A stretch of DNA of 64,000 bases from Psychrobacter sp. JB385 (GTDB lineage: Bacteria; Pseudomonadota; Gammaproteobacteria; Pseudomonadales; Moraxellaceae): assembly GCF_900163785.1 (NCBI RefSeq), contig NZ_FUKN01000013.1, positions 248,001 to 312,000 on the forward strand, in the 5' to 3' direction. Position numbers and translations under genes: made by a program. Position 1 is the first letter of the stretch, and each line of letters opens with the position of its first letter. This document shows, piece by piece, positions 29,614-39,839 of this stretch. The notes under the pieces are model-generated. The model was given only the letters and a program-made list of their open reading frames with translations. It did not search any database and was not told the DNA's origin.

Positions 29614-30540
29614 CTAGCCTGTAAATGTACCAGATAATCGCTGCCAGTGCTGCTCTTCTTGAGCAGTGAAAGCATGTTTCGGATCAAGGGCAAAATAGGG
29701 CTGATAAGCTGCCATGACTTGCTCAGTTTGTGACTCAATCAGTCCTGCCAAAACAATACGGCCTTGTGGTGCGATTAAGGTAGAAAAATATGGTGCTAAA
29801 CCAATCAGAGGTTTGGCCAAAATATTGGCAACGATTACGTTAACAGGTAAGATATCATGCTCTGAGCAATAATCAGTGAACGCTTCTGGCAGAAATGCTT
29901 GTAGACGATCACCCACTTGATTACGCGCTGCATTTTGATTGGTGGCCAGTACAGCTTGCGGGTCGATATCAACGGCAAAGACGCGACGGGCACCTAATAA
30001 CAAAGCGGCAATGCCCAAAATACCCGAACCACAACCATAATCGATGACAACTTTATCATTTAAATCTTGTTCTGTTAGCCAATCAAGACACAAACGAGTG
30101 GTAGCATGATAGCCAGTCCCAAAAGCAAGTCCTGGGTCCATAATAATGTTGGTTGCCTCAGGGTTAGGCGGCGTTATCCAATTTGGCACAATCCACAAGT
30201 TATTGGCACATTCGATAGGGTGATAGTTACTCATCCATTCGCGTTCCCAGTCTTTGTCATCAACGGCGCTCAGCCAAATACGTGTGGCTTGTACTTGAGC
30301 GGCGATCTCATGACTCAATTGCTCAACTGCTTGGCGACTACCAGTGTCAGTTGTGGCATCGAACAGTCCAGTTAAGATCACATCATCCCATAGTGGTGAT
30401 TCACCAGGTAATGGTTCAAATAAAGGCTGGTCACCTGCGTCATCTAAAGCGATGGATAGTGCGCCTGCTTCTAGTAGCAGTGCTTCAGCCAAATCGACGT
30501 TTGCTTTTTCACATTGTAAATGCAGTTGTTGCCATGCCAT
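29614..30540 (-). CDS. prmA: Ribosomal protein L11 methyltransferase
   Basis: Trimethylates L11. The N-terminal substrate-recognition domain (MAWQQLHLQCEKANVDLAE) is followed by the SAM-binding motif VIDYGCGSGILGIAALLLGA near residue 162 and the VNVIVANILAKPL motif IV near 240. The length of 308 residues matches the family. It shares strand and region with the zinc-ribbon gene and fis. Confidence 0.95.
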   Translation of the reverse strand: MAWQQLHLQCEKANVDLAEALLLEAGALSIALDDAGDQPLFEPLPGESPLWDDVILTGLFDATTDTGSRQAVEQLSHEIAAQVQATRIWLSAVDDKDWEREWMSNYHPIECANNLWIVPNWITPPNPEATNIIMDPGLAFGTGYHATTRLCLDWLTEQDLNDKVVIDYGCGSGILGIAALLLGARRVFAVDIDPQAVLATNQNAARNQVGDRLQAFLPEAFTDYCSEHDILPVNVIVANILAKPLIGLAPYFSTLIAPQGRIVLAGLIESQTEQVMAAYQPYFALDPKHAFTAQEEQHWQRLSGTFTG

Positions 30541-30660
30541 AACGATAACCTTGAATAAAAATGGATGTAGATATACTTTAAGTAAAAAAAGAACGTATCA
30601 AATTTAAAAATGATAGAGTGATTGCTTATTTGGTGCTTGATGATTCAAAGACTGGCGTTA

Positions 30661-31479
30661 CTAGCGTAAGGCTTGCTTTGCTTCACGCACGACGCGCGAA
30701 TTACCTTGGGCTTGTCCAGACTGCAAGATAATTTGCCACAAGGCTTGCCTACGACCAGAATCTTGCGAAACCGTAAGCCCACGTCTAGCCATCGCCTCTG
30801 CTTTACGAGGTTGGTTCTTTTTCAATGCCACTTGCGCTAGATAAAAGTATACGGCAGATGACTTAGGCGCTAGGCGCTGTGCACGAGTGAAGCTGTTTTC
30901 AGCATTGGTCAGGTTGCCAGATTTCAATTGATTGATGCCCGTTTGCATCAAATTGCGAAATGCTGGCAGATCGCTGTTGTTGCTTATCGCCTTCTGTGTC
31001 CTTTGCTGTGAGTTTTTTCTTGCTTGTTCGAGTAACTCATTGCGAGAGGGTACTATTGGTTCTGAGATCATGTAATCATCACGAGAAGGGGGGAGGATGA
31101 TAGTATTAGATGGGATTGATATGGCGCTAGGGGTATTGAAAGTAGGTGTCTCTTGCGTCAAGGGATTTGAGGATTCAGAAGAATCATCAGACTCAATCGC
31201 ATCGTCACTCTCATCATCGGCTCTCACGATAGGCGCTTGAGTGACAGGTGTAACCGTTACCATGGTAACGGCTTTTGATGTCTGCCCCTGTGAAGGTGAG
31301 CTAGCTTGCATAGGTGCACTCTGTGCTGTAGTAGACATGCTTGGTGCAGTCTGACAGGCACTTAAGCTCAACATGGTAATCAGTACACCAACTGACAATG
31401 AGGTATTGGTAGCGTGGCACTTTTTGAGTGGTATCATAAGCATCTGCTTAGCTGATGCAGCTTGATTGAGAGATAACAT
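30661..31479 (-). CDS. TPR lipoprotein next to mrcB
   Basis: Probable lipoprotein with lipobox LSAC: Cys42 from ATG 31479, the start with an AAAGGG ribosome site. A shorter start at MLMIPLKK (Cys30) is also possible. The middle is low complexity (Ser/Pro/Asp). Residues 170-270 hold TPR-like helices (YFYLAQVALKKNQPRKAEAM). It directly follows mrcB, suggesting an activator or partner of that synthase, by analogy with E. coli LpoB or other PBP lipoproteins. This is inference only. Confidence 0.65.
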   Translation of the reverse strand: MLSLNQAASAKQMLMIPLKKCHATNTSLSVGVLITMLSLSACQTAPSMSTTAQSAPMQASSPSQGQTSKAVTMVTVTPVTQAPIVRADDESDDAIESDDSSESSNPLTQETPTFNTPSAISIPSNTIILPPSRDDYMISEPIVPSRNELLEQARKNSQQRTQKAISNNSDLPAFRNLMQTGINQLKSGNLTNAENSFTRAQRLAPKSSAVYFYLAQVALKKNQPRKAEAMARRGLTVSQDSGRRQALWQIILQSGQAQGNSRVVREAKQALR

Positions 31480-31530
31480 CACATCGAAACCCTTTATAAG
31501 TTTTAAAAACAATTTTAGCGTCATCTAATT

Positions 31531-34005
31531 CTAAAACCACTCAACGGCACGGTCATACCAAGTATCAGCACGACTTTCTGCATCATTACCTTCTTGATTA
31601 TCAGAGTCAACCGCTTCGCCATTTGGAATCTCCAAACCTTCACGACGACGTTGCTGGTTAATAGCGCTTTCCTGATCTTGTCCTTGCATCTGTTCACGAT
31701 TACGATCTTGTTGATAAAGGCCGATTGCACAGCTGCTGGCCTCTTCTGGCAAATGCGCAGACATTACTGGTAAGTAGCGCGCATTAGCACAGCGCTCATT
31801 TGATAATTTGCCTGAGTTGTTTTCAAGCCATAACCATTCGATACCTTCAGGCTCAGGCAGTGCCACAGGGGTAAGTTTTAAGCGTTTCATATAGTCAACC
31901 CAAACTGGTAGAGCACCTGTACCACCGCTCAAACCAATTGGCTTGTTGTCATCACGACCAACCCAAACCACGCTGACATAGTTACCACTATAGCCTGCAA
32001 ACCAAGCATCGCGGAAATCGTTCGTAGTGCCTGTTTTACCTGCTAGGTTTAGATTGCTACCAAGCGATTGCGCACGTCTAGCAGAACCCGTCGCAACCAC
32101 TTGTTGTAACGCATAGTTGGTCAAGAAGTTGGTTTCAGGTGGGATACTACGCTGAGTATTTAGACCTGTACGTTGTAAAATGCGACCACGATCATCAATC
32201 ACAGTACGAATACTATGGATAGGTGTGCGGAAGCCGCCAGTTGCAAACACTTGGTAGACGCCAAGCATATCCATTGGGCTAAGATTGACTGAACCTAATA
32301 ACGCAGAAGGATAGGGTGGTATTTTTTCTTTAACACCCATGCGCTTTAACTGCTTGGCAAAGGTATCTACACCAAACTCCATACCCAAACGTACGGCACT
32401 GTGATTATAGGAGTTAGACAAAGCAGTGGTGAGTGGTACAAAACCATGATCGCGATTGTCATAGTTTTTAGGGTTCCACTTGGTGCCGTCATTCAAATTC
32501 ACCGTGATTGGTGAGTCATCTATTGAGCTGGCAAGATTATAACGACCGCTTTCAAGCGCTGTCATATAGATAATAGGTTTTAACAACGAGCCCACTTGAC
32601 GCTTGGCATCGACAGCACGGTTAAAGCCTGTAAACTCACTGCCACTACCAACCACAGACACAAGCTCGCCAGTTTCAGGGTTGGCACTGACTAATGCGCC
32701 TTGTAGATTTTTGGTTTTGCTATTGTTGCGACGCAGCTCCCCAAGTTTTCTATCAACGGCCTTGTCTGCTGCTAATTGAGCAATAGGATCAAGAGTACTA
32801 ATGATAATTAGACCTTCGTTTTTGAGGTCATCAGAGTAGTACACAGTATTTAATTCACGTTTTACGATATCTAAAAAGTCTGGGAATTGACTTTTACCTT
32901 CAACAGGCTTATCAACGATGCCAAGTGATTGCTTCACGGCTTTATCATAGTCTTCTTGGCTGATTGAACCGACTGCGAGCATATTGCTCAGGACAATATC
33001 ACGGCGCGCTTTTGAATCTTTTGGATTGCGACGTGGGTTATAAATACTTGGACCCTTTGCCATTCCGACAAGCATGGCTTGTTGATCCAAACGCAGCTCA
33101 TTTAGAGGTTTGTCAAAATAAAATTGCGATGCCAAACCAAAACCATTGATCGAACGATTGCCGTTCTGACCCAAGTAAATCTCATTCAAATACGTTTGTA
33201 GAATTTCGTCTTTACTATAATGCAGTTCAAGCAGTACAGCCATCAAGGCTTCATTGGCTTTACGTTTTAGGGTACGGTCAGAATTCAGATAGAAGTTTTT
33301 AATTAGCTGCTGCGTAATGGTTGAACCACCCTGTCTAGAGCCACCCGAAAAATTATTGAGAACAGCACGTGCAATACCACGTATCGAGACCCCTTTATGC
33401 TCATAAAACGCGCGGTCTTCCGTGGCTATCAAGGCGTCGATCAATGGCTGTGGTACTTCATCTAAAGAGACGACCAAGCGATCTTCGTTGCTATCTGGAT
33501 AAATACCACCAATATTGACAGGTTCCAAACGAATGATGCCACTTTTGGCAGGTAAAGTGCTTTGAATCGACTCGATTTTATTACCAGCAATGGTCATTTT
33601 AATGACTTGCTCTTTGTCGATGTCACTTGAGCTATAAGTAAAGCCACGCGTATGGATAAAATAGGTATTGCCTGAGCGGTGATAAGTACCTGTGCGATCA
33701 TAGGACTTATTGCTTTGGTAATTTAAAAGCTCAAGCCACGTCTTCATCGTATCTCTATCAACATTCGCACCTTGATACAATTCAAGGGGCTGGGAATATA
33801 CTTTTGCAGGAATGTCCCAGCGCTTACCCTCAAACTTATGGGTAATAGTGCGATCAAGTTTCACTAAGTATAGTGCCAATAGGACCATACCAGCGATGAC
33901 GATGATTAATAGAAGACTACTAAATACTAAGCCGCGCTGCTGTGAGGGCAGCGTATGATGAGTAGGCTTAGAGGAAGGTAATAGCTTGGGATTGGATTTT
34001 TGCAC
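31531..34005 (-). CDS. mrcB: Penicillin-binding protein 1B
   Basis: Bifunctional peptidoglycan synthase. A short cytoplasmic tail, one membrane helix (about 27-50) and a UB2H-like domain (70-160) come first. The GT51 glycosyltransferase follows with catalytic Glu196 in TEDRAFYEHKG. The transpeptidase has SLLK near residue 472, SNS in the middle and KTGTT near 656. The length, 824 residues, is that of PBP1B. The TPR lipoprotein gene comes right after it. Confidence 0.94.
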   Translation of the reverse strand: MQKSNPKLLPSSKPTHHTLPSQQRGLVFSSLLLIIVIAGMVLLALYLVKLDRTITHKFEGKRWDIPAKVYSQPLELYQGANVDRDTMKTWLELLNYQSNKSYDRTGTYHRSGNTYFIHTRGFTYSSSDIDKEQVIKMTIAGNKIESIQSTLPAKSGIIRLEPVNIGGIYPDSNEDRLVVSLDEVPQPLIDALIATEDRAFYEHKGVSIRGIARAVLNNFSGGSRQGGSTITQQLIKNFYLNSDRTLKRKANEALMAVLLELHYSKDEILQTYLNEIYLGQNGNRSINGFGLASQFYFDKPLNELRLDQQAMLVGMAKGPSIYNPRRNPKDSKARRDIVLSNMLAVGSISQEDYDKAVKQSLGIVDKPVEGKSQFPDFLDIVKRELNTVYYSDDLKNEGLIIISTLDPIAQLAADKAVDRKLGELRRNNSKTKNLQGALVSANPETGELVSVVGSGSEFTGFNRAVDAKRQVGSLLKPIIYMTALESGRYNLASSIDDSPITVNLNDGTKWNPKNYDNRDHGFVPLTTALSNSYNHSAVRLGMEFGVDTFAKQLKRMGVKEKIPPYPSALLGSVNLSPMDMLGVYQVFATGGFRTPIHSIRTVIDDRGRILQRTGLNTQRSIPPETNFLTNYALQQVVATGSARRAQSLGSNLNLAGKTGTTNDFRDAWFAGYSGNYVSVVWVGRDDNKPIGLSGGTGALPVWVDYMKRLKLTPVALPEPEGIEWLWLENNSGKLSNERCANARYLPVMSAHLPEEASSCAIGLYQQDRNREQMQGQDQESAINQQRRREGLEIPNGEAVDSDNQEGNDAESRADTWYDRAVEWF

Positions 34006-34415
34006 TGATGTCGCACCATTTTTGGATAAAAAACTGCCTCATAATGACGTAAAATGACAAATTTTTCAATCTATCATCGTCAATGCAGTCATTCATTGTA
34101 AGTAGACTACAAGCAGTTATGCTACTTGCAGCGACGGCTTATAGTATAATCTGTCTCTAAATACTCAGATTGGTAATAAATCGTCGACCGCGTTTGATTG
34201 AATTTAGGAATGATGTATAAGATAGCAATTTACGACTGCTATCACGGTGTATTTTCTATGAATTCGACATTGAGTTTTTATTCTGCGTAAACTAATGGAC
34301 ATCGATACGATTGCAAACTGTGATATTAAATGGTGTTCAGCACTACCAATAATAGCAAGTTTACTAAGAACAAATAGGGTTTGAGAAAACCTATATAGAG
34401 GAAGTAAGCGCGATT
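34006..34415. other. Divergent intergenic region mrcB / copper ATPase
   Basis: About 410 bases with no gene. A plus-strand TATAAT at 34143-34148 lacks a well-placed -35 box. No copper-regulator dyad or FNR-type site was recognised. Confidence 0.35.
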
Positions 34416-37256
34416 ATGTCTAGTACTCCATCACAAGCGGCATCTAGCAGCCACTCTTATGAAGACAACTCTATTATCGACGGCTTGGTATTACCGCTTG
34501 CTGGTCACTGTTTTCATTGTGGTGATCCAGTGCCGCAGCCGCCTTTTCATGCTGAGATATTAGGCCAGTCACGTGAAATGTGCTGTATGGGCTGCCAGTT
34601 AGCGTCACAGAGTATTGTGGAAGCGGGTCTTGAACAGTATTATCTGGATCGCTCAGAGATTAATCGCACTGCAAGCCTGCCAACCCAATTGAGCCGTCTT
34701 GAAGTTTATGATCATGATGAAATAAAGTCGCAGTTTGTCTATGCTCAAGATGGGCTTTCAGTCGCAGAGCTGTCCGTCAATAACTTACGCTGCGCTGCTT
34801 GCACGTGGTTGATCGAATCGCGGCTAGACGAGTTAGATGGTATCCGTCAATGTCAGGTCAACCTGACCAGTCAGCGTATGCGAGTGATTTGGGACGAGCG
34901 TAAACTGCCCATCAGTCGTATTTTAGCCGTTATCAATGAAATTGGCTATGAAGCAAAACCGTATCGACAAGATACTCATGAGGCCATGCTGGCACGTCAC
35001 AATAATCAAATGATACTGCGCTTAGGTATTGCTGCTCTGGGTTCTATGCAAGCCATGATGTATGCCGTTGCGCTGTATTTTGGCGAGTACAGTGACATGT
35101 TGGTTTTTCAACGAGACTTTTTGCGTTGGGTATCCTTATTCGTTAGTACGCCTGTTTTCTTCTACGCTGCCATTCCCTTCTTTACCTCTGCATGGTCAGC
35201 GATTCGTGCGCGTCAAGTCAATATGGACGTGCCTGTTAGCATTGCTTTAATCATTACTTTTTTTGCAAGTCTTTATGCCACTGTGACAGGTCAAGGGGAA
35301 ACCTATTATGACTCAGTCAGTATGTTTGTTTTTTTCTTATTAGCAGGGCGTTATATTGAGCATAATGCTCGCCTAAAAGCGGCCACAATGGCAAACGATC
35401 TGGTGGTGGTTGAACCGGTACTGGTACAAAAAATTGCTGAAAATAAGGCAGCAGCGCGGCAAATTTTGCAGCAGTTAGAGCAAAATGCGCTCACGCAAGT
35501 GAGTATTACTAATAAAAGTGCAGATACCAGCAATCTGGTTGATAACTTGGGCGTGAGCGATGCCAATTTGCAAAGTACTGCCAATGCTATGCCAAATTTT
35601 ATGCAAAGTATAGATGACAATGTCTATCAAATCACTTCACAGATTGCACAAGATTGGCAGCAAACGCGATATCAATCATTAGTCACGTCACAATCACATA
35701 CAGATGGTTTAGAAGAAAAACAAATGGTAACTGCCCATAGTTTACAAGTGGGCGATATCATAATGATTGAGGCAGGTTCTGAGATTATTAGTGACGGTAT
35801 TCTACTCAGCCCAACGGCAACGGTATCACAAAGCTTACTAACGGGTGAGGGCGACTTGATTCTCAAGACCCAAGGTGATTATATCGTTGGTGGCGCGCAA
35901 AACGACAGCCAACCCTTTGAGATGTTAGTGACAGCGTTACCAGAAGACAGTCAGATTGGCTTGATTGATCGATTGATGAATCGTGCTATGAGCGAAAAAC
36001 CAAAGCTTGCGCAGCAGGCCGATAAACTGGCACGTTGGTTTGTTGCTCGGATTTTGATATTGTCTGTTTTGGTCTTTGTGGGTTGGTATATTGTTGAGCC
36101 AAGTCAGGCTATTTGGGCCACGGTTGCAGTACTGGTAGCAACCTGTCCTTGTGCGCTCTCTTTAGCGACGCCCATTGCATTGACAGTAGCCACCAATCGT
36201 CTTGCCAGCTATGGGTTTTTGACCACGCGTGGCCATACCTTGCAAACGCTTGCTGAGATTACCCACGTCGCGTTTGATAAGACAGGTACGCTGACCTATG
36301 GCAAACCCAACTTATTGAATATTGAGTTAATAGATGCCAATCATAAAATAGCGCTTCACTGTGAAGATAAAAATCGCAATCTAATACTGACCGAGCAAAA
36401 AGATGCAGTGCTAGCAATCGCTGCTGCGTTAGAAGTAGGGAGTCGTCATCCCATTGCCCATGCCTTGTTGACGGCTGCCTACCAGTTGCATTTGCCAGCA
36501 ACGCAAGACTTGCAGCATTATCCAGCAGGTGGCGTGGAAGCCATGATCGATGGAGTACTCTATCGTATTGGTCATATAGACTTTGCTCTGAATCGCATAA
36601 ACAACACTAAAGTCGGTCAAGATTTTAATATTGATTTGGAGATGCATCGAGCCAGCTCAGCAGTGGTGCTGTCTTGTCAAAAAAATCAATCAGGATCTTG
36701 GCAAGCGCTCGCGTGTTTTTATTTTAATGACAAAGTGCGCGATAGTGCAAAGGCCATGCTGGATACGCTCAAAGCATCAAATATTGAAGCAGTCATGTTG
36801 ACAGGTGACCCAAGTCCCCAAGCGCTGGTCATGGCCCGAAACTTAGGCATGCAATATGCCTATAATGGCTTATCGCCCACTGATAAAGTCAATTATATTC
36901 AGCAATTACAGGCAAAAGGCGCGGTAGTGCTCATGGTGGGCGATGGCATCAATGATGCGCCCGTATTGGCTGCCGCCGATGTCTCAACCTCAATTGCAGG
37001 TGCAGCAGATTTGGCGCAAGTATCGAGTGATAGCATCATTTTAAATGGACAAATCGAAGCTATTACTGCTGCCAAGCGTATCGCTGACAAAGCTGAACGC
37101 ATCATCAAACAAAATTTCCGCTGGGCGCTTATCTATAATGGCGTCGTATTGATACCAGCAGCACTAGGTTATGTGCCGCCATGGCTCGCGGCCATTGGTA
37201 TGTCACTAAGCTCATTGTTCGTCGTACTAAATGCGCTGCGTTTAAAGCGCGCTTAG
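34416..37256 (+). CDS. CcoI/FixI-type copper P1B-ATPase
   Basis: Heavy-metal pump, probably exporting copper for cytochrome oxidase assembly. Residues 32-64 hold the Cys-rich domain (CFHCGDPV, CCMGCQLA) typical of CcoI/FixI. An HMA domain with CAACTWL follows near 125. Membrane helices include the CPC ion motif (577-579). The phosphorylated Asp is in DKTGTLT (about 621) and the hinge is GDGINDAP (about 842). About 100 residues are inserted in the actuator domain, whose motif is TGEG. The total is 946 residues against about 800. No cco oxidase genes are adjacent. Confidence 0.88.
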   Translation: MSSTPSQAASSSHSYEDNSIIDGLVLPLAGHCFHCGDPVPQPPFHAEILGQSREMCCMGCQLASQSIVEAGLEQYYLDRSEINRTASLPTQLSRLEVYDHDEIKSQFVYAQDGLSVAELSVNNLRCAACTWLIESRLDELDGIRQCQVNLTSQRMRVIWDERKLPISRILAVINEIGYEAKPYRQDTHEAMLARHNNQMILRLGIAALGSMQAMMYAVALYFGEYSDMLVFQRDFLRWVSLFVSTPVFFYAAIPFFTSAWSAIRARQVNMDVPVSIALIITFFASLYATVTGQGETYYDSVSMFVFFLLAGRYIEHNARLKAATMANDLVVVEPVLVQKIAENKAAARQILQQLEQNALTQVSITNKSADTSNLVDNLGVSDANLQSTANAMPNFMQSIDDNVYQITSQIAQDWQQTRYQSLVTSQSHTDGLEEKQMVTAHSLQVGDIIMIEAGSEIISDGILLSPTATVSQSLLTGEGDLILKTQGDYIVGGAQNDSQPFEMLVTALPEDSQIGLIDRLMNRAMSEKPKLAQQADKLARWFVARILILSVLVFVGWYIVEPSQAIWATVAVLVATCPCALSLATPIALTVATNRLASYGFLTTRGHTLQTLAEITHVAFDKTGTLTYGKPNLLNIELIDANHKIALHCEDKNRNLILTEQKDAVLAIAAALEVGSRHPIAHALLTAAYQLHLPATQDLQHYPAGGVEAMIDGVLYRIGHIDFALNRINNTKVGQDFNIDLEMHRASSAVVLSCQKNQSGSWQALACFYFNDKVRDSAKAMLDTLKASNIEAVMLTGDPSPQALVMARNLGMQYAYNGLSPTDKVNYIQQLQAKGAVVLMVGDGINDAPVLAAADVSTSIAGAADLAQVSSDSIILNGQIEAITAAKRIADKAERIIKQNFRWALIYNGVVLIPAALGYVPPWLAAIGMSLSSLFVVLNALRLKRA

Positions 37257-37283
37257 ATTGATAATTGTTTGAACTAGCGCATA

Positions 37284-37316
37284 AAAAAACCGCCTTCATT
37301 AAAAGGCGGTTTTTTG
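37284..37316. terminator. Bidirectional terminator
   Basis: ACCGCCTT/AAGGCGGT stem with A and T runs on either side, between convergent genes. Confidence 0.9.
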
Positions 37317-37362
37317 TCTGAAATAGCGTTTTGTTTAAAAGACTGGTTTGGCAAGTTTTAGA

Positions 37363-38085
37363 TTAGTCTTGTAGATAGCTAAGCAAACGCATAAACTCAA
37401 TGTACATCCATACCAGAGTTGCAAGAATACCAATACTAAACAACCACTCGTAGTCTTCAGAAATGCCCATTGCCACGCCACGATCAATGTTGTCAAAGTC
37501 TAACAAAAGTGTGAAAGAAGCAATGACAATCACGAACAGACTAAAACCAATGGCAATAGCGCCACCTTCAAACAAAAACGGCAAGGTTGAGCCAAATGCC
37601 AAAGAAAGCACCCACTGTGCAACGTAAACGAGCATAATGGCGATAACAGCTGAGGTCACAATTGAACGGAACTTTTCGGTGACTTTAACCAAGCCTGAAC
37701 GATATAGTCCTAGCATCACTGCTGCAGTGACAAAAGTTGCGCACATTGCAGTGACAGGTACTGTTGGGTACATTCTCATAAAGAATAGTGAGATACCGCC
37801 CAAAAAGATACCTTCTAGCAATGCGTACGGCACAGCCAACGTCTTTGCTTTTTGCGGTTTAAAAGTGATCACAAGGGCGAGAACGAATGCAGCAATCATG
37901 CTACCAAAGGCTGCCATTGTGATAAAACCCTGCGATAGTCCTGCCATGAGGGCATAAAAGAAAAAGCCCACACCAGTGATAGCAGATAAGCCAAGTAACA
38001 GACTGGTCTTTTGAATCACACCCTTGACCGTCATTGGGTTACCGCCGATCGCAAGTTCTGCGCGACTGACAATAGGATTGGCCAT
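37363..38085 (-). CDS. Bax inhibitor-1 / YccA family membrane protein
   Basis: Inner-membrane protein of 240 residues with about seven hydrophobic helices from residue 25 on. The GISEDYEWLFSIGILATLVWMYIE region near the end matches the family's C-terminal signature, with the acidic residues thought to sense pH or calcium. E. coli YccA inhibits the FtsH protease; the role here is not known. A TTGACA-type promoter lies 40-65 bases upstream. Confidence 0.88.
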   Translation of the reverse strand: MANPIVSRAELAIGGNPMTVKGVIQKTSLLLGLSAITGVGFFFYALMAGLSQGFITMAAFGSMIAAFVLALVITFKPQKAKTLAVPYALLEGIFLGGISLFFMRMYPTVPVTAMCATFVTAAVMLGLYRSGLVKVTEKFRSIVTSAVIAIMLVYVAQWVLSLAFGSTLPFLFEGGAIAIGFSLFVIVIASFTLLLDFDNIDRGVAMGISEDYEWLFSIGILATLVWMYIEFMRLLSYLQD

Positions 38086-38123
38086 ACATGTATCCTTAAT
38101 AATAAATTATATAAATATCAGTT

Positions 38124-38151
38124 ACTTTAGCAAAACCGCCATTATTGTCAA
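38124..38151 (-). promoter_or_regulatory. Candidate promoter of the YccA-family gene
   Basis: On the minus strand a perfect TTGACA (38146-38151), 16 bases, then TAAAGT (38124-38129). It overlaps a TTGTCA/TGACAA dyad (38145-38168) that could be an operator. The rest of the 38086-38392 gap shows nothing further. Confidence 0.42.
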
Positions 38152-38392
38152 CTGTGTTTACGTGACAACGGTCAGGGTTTGAGCATACCTTCACATTAGG
38201 CTGTGTGTTGTTAAACTACTTATTGATTGAAAAAATGCTGCACCGCTCAATCTACTTATCTGAAGCGTCAGTAAGGTTGCCCTTATGAACCAGATTACGA
38301 CAGTTAACAAGGATAATTCATAAACGTGCTAGTCTAAGCGTTCATTTATCGCTATCATTGCCCTGTAATTTACCGTTATACCGAGTCGTTTT

Positions 38393-39397
38393 ATGGAAAA
38401 CTCAGCGCAGTCAGCCAGATTGCCACACTTACATGAATCAGAGCTATTCCACGCTATTAAAAACCCTGCTTTTAGGCGTATTGGTTTGATGGGGCGTGCG
38501 GGTAAGCGTAGCGTTACTCAAAGTTTGGTGCAAATTGCTCAGACCATTAATGAGATGAATCTCACACTGATTATGGATGTGCAAACGGCAAACTTGCCCA
38601 CATTAAATCTCGCCGAAATTGAAAAAGTTAAAATTGTGAAGCGTGGCCTGATTGGCGAGATTTGTGATCTGGTCATTGTCGTTGGCGGTGATGGGTCAAT
38701 CTTACATGCTGCTGAAGCGCTGGCACGCTATCGTGTACCAGTATTAGGTGTTAACCGTGGCCGCTTGGGGTTTTTGGCCGATGTCAAACCTGATGAGGCT
38801 GCGTTTAAATTACGTCAAGTATTAATGGGTGACTATCAACTCGATCATCGGTTTCTCTTAACCATGGAAATAAGAGAAGGGCGTAAAATTATCCATGAAG
38901 ACATGGCGCTCAATGACGTGGTCTTGCACGCGGGTAAGTCGGTACATATGATTGATTTTCAGATGAAAATCGACGGTCAGGATGTCTACAGGCAGCACAG
39001 TGATGGCTTAATAGCAGCCACACCCACAGGGTCAACGGCTTATGCCTTGTCTGGTGGTGGCCCTATTATTCATCCAAGTATGGATGCCATTTGTTTGGTT
39101 CCCATGCATCCGCATACGCTATCTAGTCGACCGATTGTGGTCAGTGGTAATAGTGAAGTGTGTATTCGTATTCATGAGGACAATCGCACTCAACCGATGG
39201 TTAGTGCAGATGGCAAGCCAAGTGTACCGCTTGAACAAGAACAGCGTCTTTATATTCGTAAACATCCTGATAAACTTACTTTATTGCACCCGCCTGGATT
39301 CGACTTTTATGAAGCTTGCCGGACAAAGCTACACTGGAACGTCCATGCAGAAGAATTCAGTCTCGATGTCGATGATGATATTATGGATGACGAGTAA
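38393..39397 (+). CDS. nadK: NAD kinase
   Basis: Phosphorylates NAD to NADP in the cytoplasm. The diphosphate-kinase motif VVGGDGSILHAAEAL lies near residue 102, and the NAD-binding ATPTGSTAYALSGGGPI region near 210. The protein has 334 residues, longer than the usual 290-300, with about 20 extra residues at the N-terminus and an acidic C-terminal tail (DVDDDIMDDE). The DUF1315 gene follows 56 bases later. Confidence 0.95.
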   Translation: MENSAQSARLPHLHESELFHAIKNPAFRRIGLMGRAGKRSVTQSLVQIAQTINEMNLTLIMDVQTANLPTLNLAEIEKVKIVKRGLIGEICDLVIVVGGDGSILHAAEALARYRVPVLGVNRGRLGFLADVKPDEAAFKLRQVLMGDYQLDHRFLLTMEIREGRKIIHEDMALNDVVLHAGKSVHMIDFQMKIDGQDVYRQHSDGLIAATPTGSTAYALSGGGPIIHPSMDAICLVPMHPHTLSSRPIVVSGNSEVCIRIHEDNRTQPMVSADGKPSVPLEQEQRLYIRKHPDKLTLLHPPGFDFYEACRTKLHWNVHAEEFSLDVDDDIMDDE

Positions 39398-39453
39398 GTG
39401 CATCAGTGATATAAAATACGTTATATAGAAAATAGTGGTGGAGAGTAGGTAAG

Positions 39454-39765
39454 ATGGATAAGCAAACAATATTAGCAAGTTTAACACCAGATTTGGTCGA
39501 TAAATTCCGTATGGCGATTGAGCTTGGAAAGTGGCCTGATGGTCGTAAGTTGACAGCTGAGCAGCGCGAAACCTGTATGCAAGCAGTGATGATTTGGGAG
39601 CATGAACATTTATCACCTGCCGAGCGCACAGGCTTTATTCATAAACCAGTCAAAGACAATGGCGATATCGTTGGCGCAGAATGTGATGTGGAGCATGAAC
39701 ATCATTACCCTAATATGCCCAACCCTAAAGGCGCTGTACAGCCGATTAAATTTCATAACAAATAA
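39454..39765 (+). CDS. DUF1315 (YeaC-like) protein
   Basis: Small soluble protein of 103 residues. The segment GKWPDGRKLTAEQRETCMQAV is typical of the YeaC/DUF1315 family. Many His and acidic residues near the end (DVEHEHHYP) could bind metal. The function is unknown. It is probably cotranscribed with nadK and is followed by a strong terminator. Confidence 0.8.
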   Translation: MDKQTILASLTPDLVDKFRMAIELGKWPDGRKLTAEQRETCMQAVMIWEHEHLSPAERTGFIHKPVKDNGDIVGAECDVEHEHHYPNMPNPKGAVQPIKFHNK

Positions 39766-39792
39766 ATTGAATGATCAATAATAGACTGCCGC

Positions 39793-39826
39793 AAAAAAGC
39801 CACGCTAGTTAGCGTGGCTTTTTTTT
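39793..39826. terminator. Bidirectional terminator
   Basis: Near-perfect hairpin AAGCCACGCTA/TAGCGTGGCTT with a two-base loop, A run before and T run after, between convergent genes. Confidence 0.93.
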
Positions 39827-39839
39827 GCTTAACAGATAA

